Shown: in pieces, positions 11,756 to 22,571 of the stretch
How positions within the stretch are numbered: position 1 is the stretch's first letter
Layout of the letters: each line of letters begins with the position of its first letter
Assembly (NCBI RefSeq): GCF_019425495.1
Contig: NZ_VFIV01000006.1
Coordinates: forward strand, 1 to 44,191
Length of the DNA stretch: 44,191 bases
Direction of reading: 5' to 3'
DNA from: Coxiella endosymbiont of Ornithodoros amblus
GTDB taxonomy: Bacteria > Pseudomonadota > Gammaproteobacteria > Coxiellales > Coxiellaceae
Made by a program: the position numbers and the translations under genes
The notes under the pieces: generated by a model
The model's database searches: none
The model's input: only the letters and a program-made list of their open reading frames with translations
What the model was told of the DNA's origin: nothing

Positions 11756-13190
11756 TTACTTTATGTCGAAAAACTCCTCCTAAGGATCTTAGTTTAATCC
11801 GTTTAAGCGATGAAATATGTTTTTTATTGTAAATTTGGTAGGAGATTTGATCGCTGAAAATTCATCCCAGGAAACAGGGACATGTTTTTTCACAGATGTT
11901 CTATAAGGCACCAAACAGGTGTCGCCTCGGTTATTTCGAATATAATCGATAAATATTATTGAGCCGTTTTCCTTTACTCAATTCAGCTGTATAGAGATAT
12001 GGATTAACCTAGACAATTAATTTAGCTAACTTCTGCGCGAATTCATGCAGTTTCTCACAATCCAATTGCGACTAAATAGGAACGTATACCTGAACCCTTT
12101 CCTCTAGAAATCTTAAAAAAACTTCGCAAACCAAAAGTCTTCAATACTTCAAAAAAATCAGTCGCGCAATTAATCACAGTTTTCCAACTGACCACCGGAT
12201 GAAAGTCGCTGCTGCCCCAGAGGTGAATTTCCAAGATGCCCATTTGAACTAATACAAGAAAGCCTTTTTCATTATGAATCGTCAGATATTTTTTCTCTCT
12301 TTTTCTTCTATTTCAACGTTATAAAAAAATTCATCGTTATTTTGATCAGGGTATTTTTGAAAAAACATTCTTTGTTTGTAGATTAGGATAGCCAAGCAGC
12401 ATCACCGGGCGGTTAACAATGTGAGGTAGTAAGCGATCGGCTATTTCGCTATAAAAATATTCCAACTGATGTTTCGTAATTTTCTCTTCGGGATATATAA
12501 CTTTTTCAGAATCGGTTAATCTAATATTATTAGACTTATTTTTTAATTTCGTTTTTTTGACTGGTTATAATTTAACCGCTTTAGCTTCCTTGTCTTTATT
12601 CAAACCTTTAAAACTAGCTGCCTCAAACTTTTCTCTTTCGTCCATTCAGCGAATTCAATCTAATCCACTAATTCGGGTTTTACCCAATGATTACCTGCTT
12701 TTATCTCAAAAGGAGGTAACTCAGAAAAGGTGGTGGCTTTTATCGAACTTTATTAATTTTTCGTAAATGTCTTTTAACGATAGACTGCTAAACCCGGTGC
12801 CAACTCTCCCGTAATAAATCAATTTTTATTTTTATAATAAACTAATAATAAAGCGTCACAATAGAATTAATATCCCAGAGGTTTTGTATATCCACGAATC
12901 ACGAATTCTTGTTATCGTTTGTACTTGAGCTTTATTCAACTAGAGCTTCTTCATTGATCAAAAGCAGCGTCGATTTTTGGAAATAATTCCTTCCAGACCG
13001 AGTTCGCAAGAACGTTCTAGAATAGATTTTATATTTTCTTTTATATGATTAGAATAAAGTATGCTTCCATTTTTTTCTTTCCATTGTAAAATTAACTTTT
13101 TTAATAATCGTCAGTCTAGAGATTTTTCGTACTTATTCCATGAGGAGGTAATTTCATTGAACTCCAATAAGTGAGTTAACATTTTTGTTT
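11756..13190 (-). pseudogene. ligD: LigD-type DNA ligase/polymerase remnant
   Basis: LigD seals and fills double-strand breaks in bacterial end joining. On the minus strand, fragments follow family order. The rear of the ligase adenylation domain shows ILYSNHI and GLEGIISK (about 13050-12970), and the OB domain shows GRVGTGFS near 12800. The polymerase domain has LTDSEKVIYPEEKITK (about 12510), LPHIVNRPVMLLGYP and MGILEIHLWGSS (about 12220). After that come FKISRGKG, FIDYIRNNRGD, VPVSWDEF and a closing DP-EEFFDIK. In that last motif TGG has become TAG. The front of the ligase, including the catalytic lysine, is missing. Numerous stops make it dead. The family assignment is firm because motifs from three domains fall in the right order. 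Confidence 0.85.
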
Positions 13191-13319
13191 TAGAGAATCA
13201 AAAAATTTTCTTAGACGCTATTGTATTCTTTAAGATATCAATTACCAAATGATTAAATTTAAAAAAAACGAGCGATCGTTTTCAAAAATCTGTTCTTTCT
13301 ATAATGAAGGACGCCACCA

Positions 13320-14080
13320 TGATTTTTGACGTTGCTATTTTTCCTGTAGAGTTACATTAAAATTAAAGATAATGTGAAAAAATTTTTCTTCATTCTCTCT
13401 GTTCCATCGGCTACACAGTCGTCCAGCCACTAAAATAGTTCGTGATATTACCCATTCAAAATCTTTATCTGTCCATTTCTTAACTGTTAATAAGCTGATA
13501 TTAGGGTAGATAAGTGGTGGACGTTAGCAGGCAATAACTCTAATTCAGTTCGATTTTTTCGGATTAAATCGCGCAGCATTTCCATATTATGGATGGTGAT
13601 TAGTTTTATTCCCTAATGACACTGTTGTGTCTTGAAGACACGATTCTGCCAATTCACAATCGTTTTCCCACCTTCTTCCATGTCATTTTTTCTTCAAACG
13701 CGATTGCTTTGCGTTTTTGAGTTCTTCTCGTTCTTGCATTTATAACGGATAAATCAATGAGCGAGAAAGAAGAATGCCGATAATAAATTTTTCAAGAAGA
13801 AGTGGTTTCGTTATTTGAATCAAACATTGCGAAAAACAGGTCGCGACATTGCAAAGGATTAGCTTTCGGCGGTAATGAGCAGATGGAAAATCTTTTGTCA
13901 TTTCTGATTCGTGAGTGGTTTTAGAAAATCGATATTCTGTCAATGCGTTTTCTAAGTTTGACCTTAAGGAACGTGACGTCCCGCGTTCATAGTACTCGCA
14001 TTTGATAATGTTACCGGCTTTTTGGATGACTATAATATGACTTCTCCTATAATCAGGAATGGCGATTTCTATCGACTCAA
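13320..14080 (-). pseudogene. Unidentified broken gene beside hemH remnant
   Basis: On the minus strand, frames that continue from the hemH fragment into IEIAIPDYRRSHIIVIQK (about 14070) no longer look like ferrochelatase. Further on, a coherent piece reads TVKKWTDKDFEWVISRTI, then LVAGRLCSRWNREN and FFHIIFNFN (13490-13350). Another piece, IHNMEMLRDLIRKNRTELE, lies near 13590. Coding character is clear but I do not recognise the family. It may have been joined to hemH by a deletion, or it may be more than one gene. Confidence 0.4.
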
Positions 14081-14677
14081 AAAGTTTATTCAAATCGGGT
14101 AAGCCACGATAACTAAATAAAAAATAATTCGCTTGAAATTCATTTAAATTTTCATGAATTAAAGTGGTCATGCTGTCGATATAATGAGGTTCTTCAAAAA
14201 ACGATCGATTACCGTCATTTCTTTAAATGAATTTTTTTCGCAAACTTCTTCTAAAGCTGACTCTGTTGTTGAAGTGGAGTATTGTGGAAACAATGGCAAT
14301 ACAATTAGCTGGTGACATGTGCTTCTTGCAATTTTTTAAGTGCTATCTCCTATCTCAATCGAGGGTTTACCATAACGCATGCCAAGAGCCACAAAAATCA
14401 TCGCTTAAAGCTTCTTCCGCGTGCTCACGAAGCATTGCGCTATAAACTAATAACGGAGAACCCTCCAGCATCCAAATTTTTTGGTACAGTCTACCCGAAC
14501 GTTTCGGGTGGAAGGGTAAAATATACAAATGAACGATGACCCAGCGCACTAGAGAAGGGACGTCGATGACTTTCGGGTCTGAAAAATACCTTAAATATCG
14601 ACGCACCGCTGGCACGGATGGTTCATCCGGCGTGCCCAGATTAATCAATAAAGCCCCTATTTTTTACTATTTTTCAT
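14080..14677 (-). pseudogene. hemH: Ferrochelatase remnant
   Basis: HemH inserts iron into protoporphyrin, the last step of haem synthesis. The N-terminal part is clear on the minus strand. LINLGTPDEPSVPAVRRYL is followed by SDPKVIDVP, LPFHPKRSG and EGSPLLVYS. After a frameshift come LGMRYGKPSIEIG, VLPLFPQYSTSTTES and, in the next piece, FSYRGLPDL. The initiating ATG at 14677 is out of frame with the conserved part. After about residue 190 the sequence stops matching, so the iron-binding C-terminal half is lost. It is divergent from the rdgB-like gene, 62 bases away. Confidence 0.85.
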
Positions 14678-14739
14678 TTCTAAAATCTTCTCTCGCTTTA
14701 TAGCTCGTTTGGCCAAAGCTTATCTTGTAAAGTGTTAAG

Positions 14740-15341
14740 ATGCTAGAAATTGTTTTAGCCAGTCAAAACCATAACAAGCTTGCCAAAATATAAGAATTAT
14801 TGCGGGATTTGAAAATAAAATTTATTCCTCAAACGGAGTTTTCAGTTCCTGATATTGAAGGAACGAGCTCGACGTTTATTGAAAATGCCATTATTAAAGC
14901 GCGTCATGCAGCCAAACAAACTGGGCTTCCAGCTTTGGCGGATGATTCGGGTTTAACGGTCGCCGCTTTAAATTCCGCACCAGGTGTTTTTTCATCGCGA
15001 TACGCCGGCAAAAAACACAACCGATGCTGAGTGGATTCAAAAAATACTGGAGGCATTGGAAGCGGCGGATGACTCGGATCGTAGCGCGTCTTTTCATTGT
15101 GTTATTGCGTTAATGGAAAACGAAAATGATCCAGCACCACTTATTTGTCATGGCGTTTGGGAGGGGGAGATCACGTGTGAGCCGCGAGGCAAAAATGGAT
15201 TTGGTTACAACCCCATTTTTTATATGCCTTCCTATCAGCGCATCGCCGCCGAACTAAACCCCCAGGAAAAAAGTCATTAGCCACCGTTGTCAGGCTTTAC
15301 AGCAAGTATCGGCTGTTTTGACAGAGGCCTTTTTGATATAG
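14740..15341 (+). pseudogene. rdgB: Broken RdgB-type XTP/dITP pyrophosphatase
   Basis: RdgB removes non-canonical purine triphosphates from the nucleotide pool. The reading starts MLEIVLASQNHNKLAKI, then hits TAA. It resumes with [12 protein letters not shown] (the DDSGL metal and substrate motif), shifts frame after SSRYAGK, and continues through WEGEITCEPRGKNGFGYNP. It shifts again before the C-terminal SHRCQALQQVSAVL. One stop and two frameshifts are the only lesions, so loss looks fairly recent. The family's conserved blocks appear in the right order. Confidence 0.88.
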
Positions 15342-15449
15342 AGAAACTTCTCCCCGAGGTTAATCAAAAAGTGCCTGGCATATGTTGCACAAATGTTCCA
15401 TAATAGAAAATTTACCCCAATAAAAAGCACTTAGGCTAGGAGATATTTA

Positions 15450-16207
15450 ATGAGTCCTCTTCGTTAGTTCGCGCTTTCTCTTCCTTTCTTATTCATGTCG
15501 CTCGCTTATGCAGGCGGGCCGGAATATACACCCAAAAACGTATCAGTGAGTTGGGTTAATGTGGAAGGTTTTTTAACCGCGTTCTTAAAAAAGGAAGTCG
15601 AATTAAAATTTAACCGGTAACCTCTCATCATTTGGAACCTTTGCGAGCTCGCATTATCCATCATACGCTGTATATTCGGTCGGCCTTGGATGCCTCCTAT
15701 TCAAAAACGACCCGTGGTTACGGTAACAATGCCAACGTTGACGCGCTTAGTGGTTAATGGCCCTACTAACGTGAGAGCTGACCGATTGCATAGCTCTAGA
15801 TTGTCAATTCTTTCCTTGGGTTGGGGAAACATTCAATTAAAAGGCAAATGAAAGTGAATAACATTGTGCAGCGGGGTCAGAATTACATTTATTAGCTTGG
15901 GCCGGCCCGATAGCAGCACCTTATCGATAGATAGCCGAGGCAACGGAAGTCTTTATTTGGTGGCGGGTTGTGGGTAAAACGCTTTATGCCCGTTTAGCCA
16001 CCAACGCCATTTTGGGGGCGCAATATTTGCAAGCCAATCACATCCAAGTGCAAACACAAAACAATGCTTCTGCTTACGTGATGCCACTTAATATCTTGCG
16101 CGCCTTTGCTTCAGGAAGGGCGAATATTTATTATTATAGCTACCCAAAATTTAACACGAGATACTAAACAATCTGGAAATGTGTTGCAAATGGCGTGGAG
16201 GGAGTGA
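15450..16207 (+). pseudogene. Broken exported GIN-domain (DUF2807-like) protein
   Basis: The frame begins MSPLR, stops at once (TAG), and continues with a signal-peptide core FALSLPFLFMSLAYAGG. Later fragments (VVTVTMPTLTRLVVNGPTNV, then ARLATNAILGAQYLQANHIQ and ASGRANIYYY) have the repeated short beta-strand pattern of a putative auto-transporter adhesin-head GIN domain. AGGAG precedes the start. At least three frame changes and stops are present. Domain assignment is by pattern and is moderate. Confidence 0.55.
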
Positions 16208-16411
16208 GTAGAAAAAGGCCAATAAATCAGCATAAATTGCTTTCTTAGCATAATAGCTCTATATACGCCCCGTCTCCTCACAAAAGCGTTCCGAACGGAT
16301 TTCGTTTTTTTATCTAACCTCTAAGAGGCCTCTCTGTTAAACCTCTTAACGTAACATATCGCATCAGTTTAAAGAAAGAAATCTCGGTCGCTTGCAGTCG
16401 AGATTTTTAAC
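16208..16411. terminator. Intergenic gap with bidirectional terminator-like hairpin
   Basis: At 16379-16386 AAATCTCG pairs with CGAGATTT at 16399-16406, followed by TTAA. The hairpin lies between two convergent broken genes and could have served both. The rest of the gap shows no gene. Confidence 0.5.
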
Positions 16412-16987
16412 TCAATTCACTTGAATCATTACTCGCCGGTTGCAGGTATTCCTTTCAGGTGTGCGATAGCTGGCAATGGGTTGTTTCGCACCAAAACTCA
16501 CAAGGCTGAACTGGGTAGGAGAAAATCCATGGTTCCATGAGAAGAAACCCGATGACTTCGGCGTATTGTTTACTTTCATAATCGCGGTAACGACGCGAAT
16601 GAACCGTGCCGGTGAAAGCGTAGACCTTTATGGGGGGTAATGAACGATATGCGTTCATTTGTAATTATGCAAATACAAAACGATTAAACGTAGAGTTTCT
16701 ATCTGTTTCTCTTTAACAGTTGTCGTTTTTGTCGCGAAAAAGCGGTTTACGGGTAGGATAAGCTGTAACCGAAAGCCTTGTTGGATCATTTGAACGCCCC
16801 GACTTTGCAAGGTTGCCGCTAAGGCTTTTTGACGAGCGTGAGTGAGAGGCGTCGTTACCTGCAGCACTGAAAATAGAGGCGGCAGCGTGGATTTGTGAGC
16901 ACAAGCAGTCAAGCTTACGGTAAAGATGACGAGGGCAGAAATTAAAATTTTTCGATGGCGTATAACAGGTTCATGGGGATTCCTCAT
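16412..16987 (-). pseudogene. Broken OmpA-like lipoprotein (IcmN/DotK-like?)
   Basis: From the ATG at 16987 the product has a membrane segment ending in a lipobox, VSLTAC, so it was an outer-membrane-type lipoprotein. PLTHARQKALAATLQSRGVQ and LILPVNRFFATKTT follow. After frameshifts, VYAFTGTVHSRRYRDYESKQ and SFGAKQPIASYRTP complete an OmpA-like C-terminal domain closing with CNRRVMIQVN. The layout recalls the small Dot/Icm lipoprotein IcmN/DotK, but generic OmpA-family lipoproteins look similar, so I give no symbol. Two frameshifts inactivate it. It starts next to the end of the ABC exporter genes on the same strand. Confidence 0.6.
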
Positions 16988-17022
16988 AATTAAATCGGTA
17001 ATTTTAAACCAAAACAGGAGTC

Positions 17023-18150
17023 CTAATCCAACGTTTGCCGACATCGCTTAAGGCCGATCAGCAACGCAATAGTGGCGAAAAGAAAAATAGGCTAAAAGTC
17101 AGGAAGGATTTCATACCATGAATTTTCCTTTAATAAAATTCCACTGGTGATTCGCAAAAAAATTTGTCAAGGGCAATACTTCTTCTAACCATCGAGCCCA
17201 TTGTGGCATCCCAGCAAAAGGGAAAATGAAACCAGAGAGTAAAATCGAACCTAAAAAGAAGAAGAATGCTGACTGCACGGCTTGCAATTGATTTTTAGCG
17301 ATGCTTGAAAAAGTTAGTTCCACGGATAAATTGGCGGCAATAAAAGGCAGTGCGCTAATGAGCAATAAAGCAATACTCCCTTCAATAGGCACGCCAAATA
17401 AATAATGTGACACCACTAAGATTATAGAAACTTGAAGGTAACCGATGATAATACGGGGTGATTTTTCCGATCATCACTTCCAAATGCCGAACCGGTGTGG
17501 CCTACTGTTCCGCGTTCTCATTCGCGAGTCATCACTAAACTGGTATTTAATATCATTGTCATGGTCAGAAAGATGTCCTAAAGCCCTGGAACAATATTAT
17601 ATTGGGTGATATTTTCGGGATTGTGTTTACTATGTAAAACTATATTTGAGGGGTTCTGGTTGCGAGCGCAAATCATTGAGATTTCCTTTAAAAAAAGGGT
17701 TTTGAAAATAGTATTCCTAACGTTGGTATAGCTTCAAGTGCACTGACGACTGCCACCGGATCGCTTACGCCCGCTTTAGCTTTAATTAATATCTAAGGAC
17801 GCAAACCGCGGATTAAATTTCGTGTAAAATCTGGAGGGATATTAATGATGAATAATACATCGCCTTTGGCCGGCAAGGTGTTGGCTTCTTTTAAGAATTT
17901 AGGTTGAGCGGTAATGATAAAATATTCGATATTTTTTACACTTTGAATAAAGGTTCGAGTAAAATCGCTGTGATCAGATGAAATTAAGGTGATGGGTAAG
18001 TATTTCGGATTTGTGTTAATATCAAAGCTGAATAAAATTAATTAAATTAAAGAAAGCATAATGATCATCACAAAAATTAACCGAGATCGTGCCGCATTTG
18101 TACGAATTCTTTAAAGGCGACGGCTACACAGCGATTCCACGAAAAATAGT
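17023..18150 (-). pseudogene. Broken ABC-2 type permease
   Basis: This was the membrane subunit of an exporter of the YhhJ/YbhR type. The start VAVAFKEFVQMRHDLG is followed in another frame by INTNPKYLPITLISSDHSDF and GDVLFIINIPPDF (periplasmic domain). The best-kept part is the C-terminal membrane region (17111-17416). It has ALLLISALPFIAANLSVEL, NQLQAVQSAFFFFLGSI and LLSGFIFPFAGMPQWARW. The gene ends GLKRCRQTLD at 17023. Several stops and frame changes are present. The ATPase and fusion-protein genes directly upstream are likewise broken. Confidence 0.8.
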
Positions 18151-19043
18151 ATGTTCACTCACGGGCTCCTTTTTACTGACGAGTGCGATAAAAACATCCT
18201 CAAAGATAGGAGAGATTTTTTCCCAACGATAAGTGGGAGTTTTAAATGGCGCAATATTTTTTTTCTAAACGTTAGTTTCTCTACTACTGGCGTGTACAGC
18301 GTTTTCGAAAGCGGTGACGAGTTCCACGTCGGACAATTTTAATTTTCCCGTTAATTTGAATTTGATTAAATGGCTACCGGAAACTTTCCAAGTCGTTAGA
18401 CGCAAGTCCTCAGTGATGGATTGTTCGGTTTCTTGCGAGAGGATGTGCCCGTACGCGATATAAGCGAGATGGGTGCAACGCTCTCCCCGCCTCGTCAATA
18501 CAATGAGTACCAACAGGGGTGGTATTCCCTTCCTAGCTAAAAGATGAATTTGATCCCAAATTCACATTGGGCTTTCGGATCAATGCCTGCCGTTGGTTCG
18601 TCGAGCAATAGCATTTTGGCCGATGAACTAATGTAGCAGAGAGGAAGCCATTGTTTCCAGCTCCCCTATAAAGTTTCTGCTAATTGTTGGCTTCTTTCTG
18701 TTAAGCCTAATTTTTCATGCCATATAATCACGCGATAAAATCAAAGTTTCTGCGACGATTAAATCCTTGTATAAACTAGAACGCTAAGTCATGTAGTCGG
18801 ATTGCCGTTTTATTTCTAAAGATTGAGTATAACATCATAACCCAAACATTGACATGAGCCCGAATCGGTTACTAATAAGCCGCATAACATCCGAATATTG
18901 GTGGTTTTGCGATTGCTGTTAGGGTCCAAAAACCGTAGATTTCGCCATTTTTTTACTTGTAAAGACGCATTAACGACCACCTGAACTCCATTGAAACTTT
19001 CATTAAGATTTTTTACATCGATAACATAAGTGGATTTAGGCAT
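18124..19043 (-). pseudogene. Broken ABC transporter ATPase subunit
   Basis: The start MPKSTYVIDVKNL leads into a damaged Walker A, LDPNSNRKTTNIRMLCGLL, where the usual GPNGxGKTT has been altered. Later frames give MLLLDEPTAGIDPKA (Walker B and D-loop, about 18620-18580) and the C-terminal KISPIFEDVFIALV. The signature motif region is lost in frame changes. Its ATG overlaps the end of the fusion-protein gene as ATGCCTAA, showing original translational coupling. It is non-functional. Confidence 0.8.
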
Positions 19044-19833
19044 GAGAGTTACTCAATGACTCCTCGTGCAGATAAACAGCCACGGGCTAACTAGCATGGA
19101 ATTTTAGGGTGTTTTTTCGAAAATGTCGCATTCCACCCAGTAAACTAATTCCGCTCTGGATTTTTTGCTGTAAAATGATAGGTCGCATATATTCAGCTTC
19201 AGGAGAAATATAAGCGACTTTCGCACGTTGTATTGTGCAACATCGCTTTAAATTTAATGATGGTACCTAATTTAAATCGACTGAGTAATGGTTCGGAAAT
19301 ATAAAAAAATCAATTTAATATTGTTGGGCGTGAGTCAAGCTGTCACCGGCTGGCCAGCAGGGACATATTCTCCCCCCATAAATAAGGTGTCAAAAATGTT
19401 CTTTTTTTGCCACGACAATTTTTTGATCTAATTGCCAGGCCAATTTTTGGCTACATTGGCCTGATCTGCATCGACCACGGCTTGTTGTGCAAAAATAAGG
19501 TGTTTGCGTTCGTCGATAATGCGATTTAAAATGATTTGCCGTTGACCCTTCACAAGATTTTCGAGGTTTTCTTTTTCCTGCGTCAACTTCGCTCTTGTTT
19601 CCTAATAATTCTGATTGCTGGGGCTGGAGTCGAGGATAAACAATGTTTGATCTTCTTTCGCCGAATCACTCCGATAAACGAGTAGCGATTTGAGGAGCCC
19701 ATAGACGCTGGAGGAAAGGTAAATAAATTGGTCTTCTACGGTACCCTTGAAGGAAAACTAGCTGATTTTTAGAACAGTCTGAGAGCAGCAGTATAGCGAA
19801 TAAAAGCAAAAAAATTAGTCGAATGAAGCGCAT
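19036..19833 (-). pseudogene. Broken HlyD-type membrane fusion lipoprotein
   Basis: From the ATG at 19833 the product begins MRFIRLIFLLLFAILLLSDC, a lipoprotein signal ending in a lipobox-like LLSDC. The family's beta-barrel start, FLQGYRRRPIYLP, follows. In other frames, coiled-coil-like stretches and the late motif AKVAYISPEAEYMRP are recognisable. These occur in the periplasmic partner of YhiI/YbhG-type exporters. Many frame changes are present. With the ATPase and permease it forms a three-gene exporter operon that would have needed an outer-membrane channel such as the intact TolC at 24916. Confidence 0.7.
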
Positions 19834-19959
19834 TCCCGGAATCCTTTCCATTGAGCATAACCTAGAAATTTATGTTGTTCACTGAGTTAGTGTTATAGTT
19901 TCATTTCCGCTTGCGGGAAGAACCTTAACTCGCTTCCGAAAATAGTAGTTATTGGTTTT

Positions 19960-21060
19960 TTATGGACTTAATTTTGGATTGAATAAAAGAAAAGTTGATG
20001 ATTCCTATGTGCTCAATTTTAATTTTTTCAACAGCTTAAGGTTGTCATCGTGGGCATCCATTTTGGAGTGGCATATATAGTTATAAAGAATCACATACCA
20101 TTTTTTACGATTGTGAAAATAGGAATAATAAGTAACATCTTTAGCTAAAGCATTATTTTTTGCAAACGTTATTAACGATTGTTTGTCGTAACGGTCCTTA
20201 ATGCGGATGCTGTAATTGGTTGGCGGAAGTTACAACAATAAAATTTCATCGAGCAGTTGTTGTTTTATTTTCGCTATCTTATATTTCTTTGCCAAGGCAA
20301 GGTATTTTTATTGATAAGCACAGATATAGTCGGGAGTGAAAGGTAAAATAATCTCTGCTAAGCGCTCTAATTTATAAAAAGGACTAAACCAAAAACCGAC
20401 GCAGGCCTCTATAAAAATCACTAGAAGACTAATTAAAAAAACAGTAATTTTTTGGAAAAATGATCCATAGGATTTCTTCTCTGAAAGGCTGTTGTTTATT
20501 TCCAAGTTTTTTAAGACTAATGACAAAGGGAGCAATTGCAGTTAAGAAATTGCGGCTAATAGCGGGAATAAAGGCTCATTTAATTCCTCAAAAAAATCGA
20601 CTAAATCGGGATGCAGAACAAATACCTCTTTTTCATCGGAACTTTGATGTATAGGCACTTTCCCTGAGGTTACAATTTGATAGGGTTGAGTATCCGATAA
20701 TAATGGCATTAATTTTGAGGCTACTTTATTGACAGGAACAAGGCTGTCTAAATAAACGCGACTCTCTCGGATGGTGACAAGTAATAATTCGAGCCGTTGG
20801 ATAGTTCTTTGTAAAAAATTAAATTTTGTGCGCACCCAAAGTAATGTTTGATGCTTTCAGCGAGCAAATATCCGGGTTGTGGAAAAAAGCGATTTCATAA
20901 TGATCGGTCTATCTTTTTAAGATATGAAGGAAGTAGCCGTGTCGTTCAGCAAGCAAACGAATACGTTTAGAAACAGAGGCCCTATCCCCTATTAAAACTT
21001 CGCGATAAGTTTGTAATACAAAGGGTGGTTATCATCTTTCAGTAATGTAAGCATGATTGA
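19960..21060 (-). pseudogene. Broken SPOR-domain (DamX-like) membrane protein
   Basis: On the minus strand, the C-terminal part reads YSIRIKDRYDKQSLITFAKN, then YYSYFHNRKKWYVILY and AHDDNLKLLKKLKL. This has the pattern of a SPOR domain, which binds denuded peptidoglycan at the division site. Before it is a membrane segment, ITVFLISLLVIFIEACVGFW. Upstream, 20542-20835 is an open stretch with PVNKVASKLMPLLSDTQPY that I cannot assign. The cytosolic part plus one membrane helix plus SPOR is the DamX layout. Stops and shifts break it throughout. Confidence 0.5.
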
Positions 21061-21210
21061 CTGCTATGGAGCATAGGTTTATTGACGTTTCTGTTCAGTA
21101 TAACAAATTGTCAACAGACCTTAGTTGAGACTTGTTTTACAATCCCCTTATTTTAAGGGGGATTTAAATAATTTTATATAATTTTTGTAATTTAGTTTTT
21201 TCTTAAGAAC

Positions 21211-21845
21211 TTAAAAAAACCCCAGCGCTCGTGATGGAGATCTCCTTAAAAATTCATTCAATTTTAACTGAGCATAACCGGGAGGAGTCGTTGAGTGGGT
21301 GAATGAGTTTTCACAAGCTTCAGCAATTTCAGCGGCAATGAGATTAGGAAAGACGGCTTGTAATAAAATGCCGATGGCTTTTCGATCTTCCTCATCAATT
21401 CGAAAGCGTAAAAAATTCCAATAGCCCGTAATATTATGACAGGCGTCGCTCAGCTGTTGGGCAGGATTTCGTTTGTAAGAATTAAATTTTACCAAAGTTT
21501 CCGCAATGAGACGCTGCTCAGTTTAGTTTGTTATTTTCAACTCAACGTCAATTGGAGTTTTCAATTTCTTGATGGGTTAAAATTACTTTGATCGATTATA
21601 TTTGGCGGACCGTTAAAGCGCTAAAGAGACGCATTCGTGCCATGAATGGACAGCCGGAAGTTTTTTTAATCTTGCCGAAGAAATCGGCCGCATTGGTTAT
21701 AGCCGCACCAAATAGCATATAAGATAATGTTTATATTAACTCCATTCGGTGAGCGTAACTGATGAATGGCTATTTGCACAGCCGGCTGCGTGGTTAATTG
21801 GTCTACAAATTTTACAAAAGGATGATCAGCAAAATTCATGTCCAT
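21211..21845 (-). pseudogene. Broken DUF2390/TIGR02444-like protein
   Basis: The start MDMNFADHPFVKFVDQL continues with PAVQIAIHQLRSPNGVNINI and ILYAIWCGYNQCGRF. This matches the conserved pattern of the small TIGR02444 proteins of unknown function (a short helix, then a hydrophobic ILLY-W-G block). A frame change precedes a region with WHEC. The last piece, 21211-21495, reads LSDACHNITGYWNFLRFRID and AEIAEACENS. This extension may or may not belong to the same gene. Confidence 0.5.
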
Positions 21846-21869
21846 AATGAGCCATTGCCGTTCGTATTA

Positions 21870-22444
21870 TTATGTACTCACTGCGTGCATTTTCTTTTGA
21901 AAATTATGCAAGATTAAAGGATAAAAAGCCGTATTTTGTTCTTGTTGTTTGTGAATTGTATTTTTCAACATTGCTTTATATAATTCACGCTGTTCTTCTG
22001 ATCCAAAACTCGCGATCAGAGTAGTGCAGCACACTAACTTTTCTTTAATTTTCTCGGTTAGTTGATTGCGTGGAATGGTTAATAATTGAATCGCTTCTAC
22101 CAAAGCGAAATCCACTTTTTTCGACCGGTGAATAACTCAATCGCTATTCTCGATTTCGTAATTTTCTAAAAAATTTTCGAAATGATTGGAAAAGTTTCTA
22201 ACACCTGAATAAGAATAATAACTGACATTGGTATTATCCAGATTTTCTTTGATATCAGTTACAATCATATACCCGAGACGATACAACTCAACTTCATTAT
22301 CATAAAGGTGTCGATCTTTCAGTTTTTTTTAATTGATTGAGTTTTTTTAGTCCGTTCCGCTTGCGGTAAATATTTTCGCAACATTTGGCGGTAAATACTA
22401 ATCGATTTTTTCATTGTCTCGGAAAAATTGACATAACGCTCCAT
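21870..22444 (-). pseudogene. Unrecognised broken gene, helical product
   Basis: The reading begins MERYVNFSETMKKSISIYRQ and passes a lysine-rich frameshift at an A/T run. It continues YRLGYMIVTDIKENLDNTN, meets a TGA after NYEIENSD, and ends with the open piece 21870-22115 (VEAIQLLTIPRNQLTEKI onward). The product would be mainly helical and soluble. I do not recognise a family. Only two lesions are visible, so it may have been lost recently. Confidence 0.5.
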
Positions 22445-22571
22445 CCCATTTTTTCCATGTTTTAACAATAACATGCGCGGATATAGTATATCCAAAAAAC
22501 CTTAAGGGAGTAAGTATGAGGTAATCCTAACTACACTTTGAATTAGGTAAACAATAGCAGGTGTAAAAACA

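Noticed and set aside
16412-16987. Firm assignment of the OmpA-like lipoprotein as IcmN/DotK
   Set aside because: The layout fits, but general OmpA-family lipoproteins share it and no Dot/Icm genes flank it.
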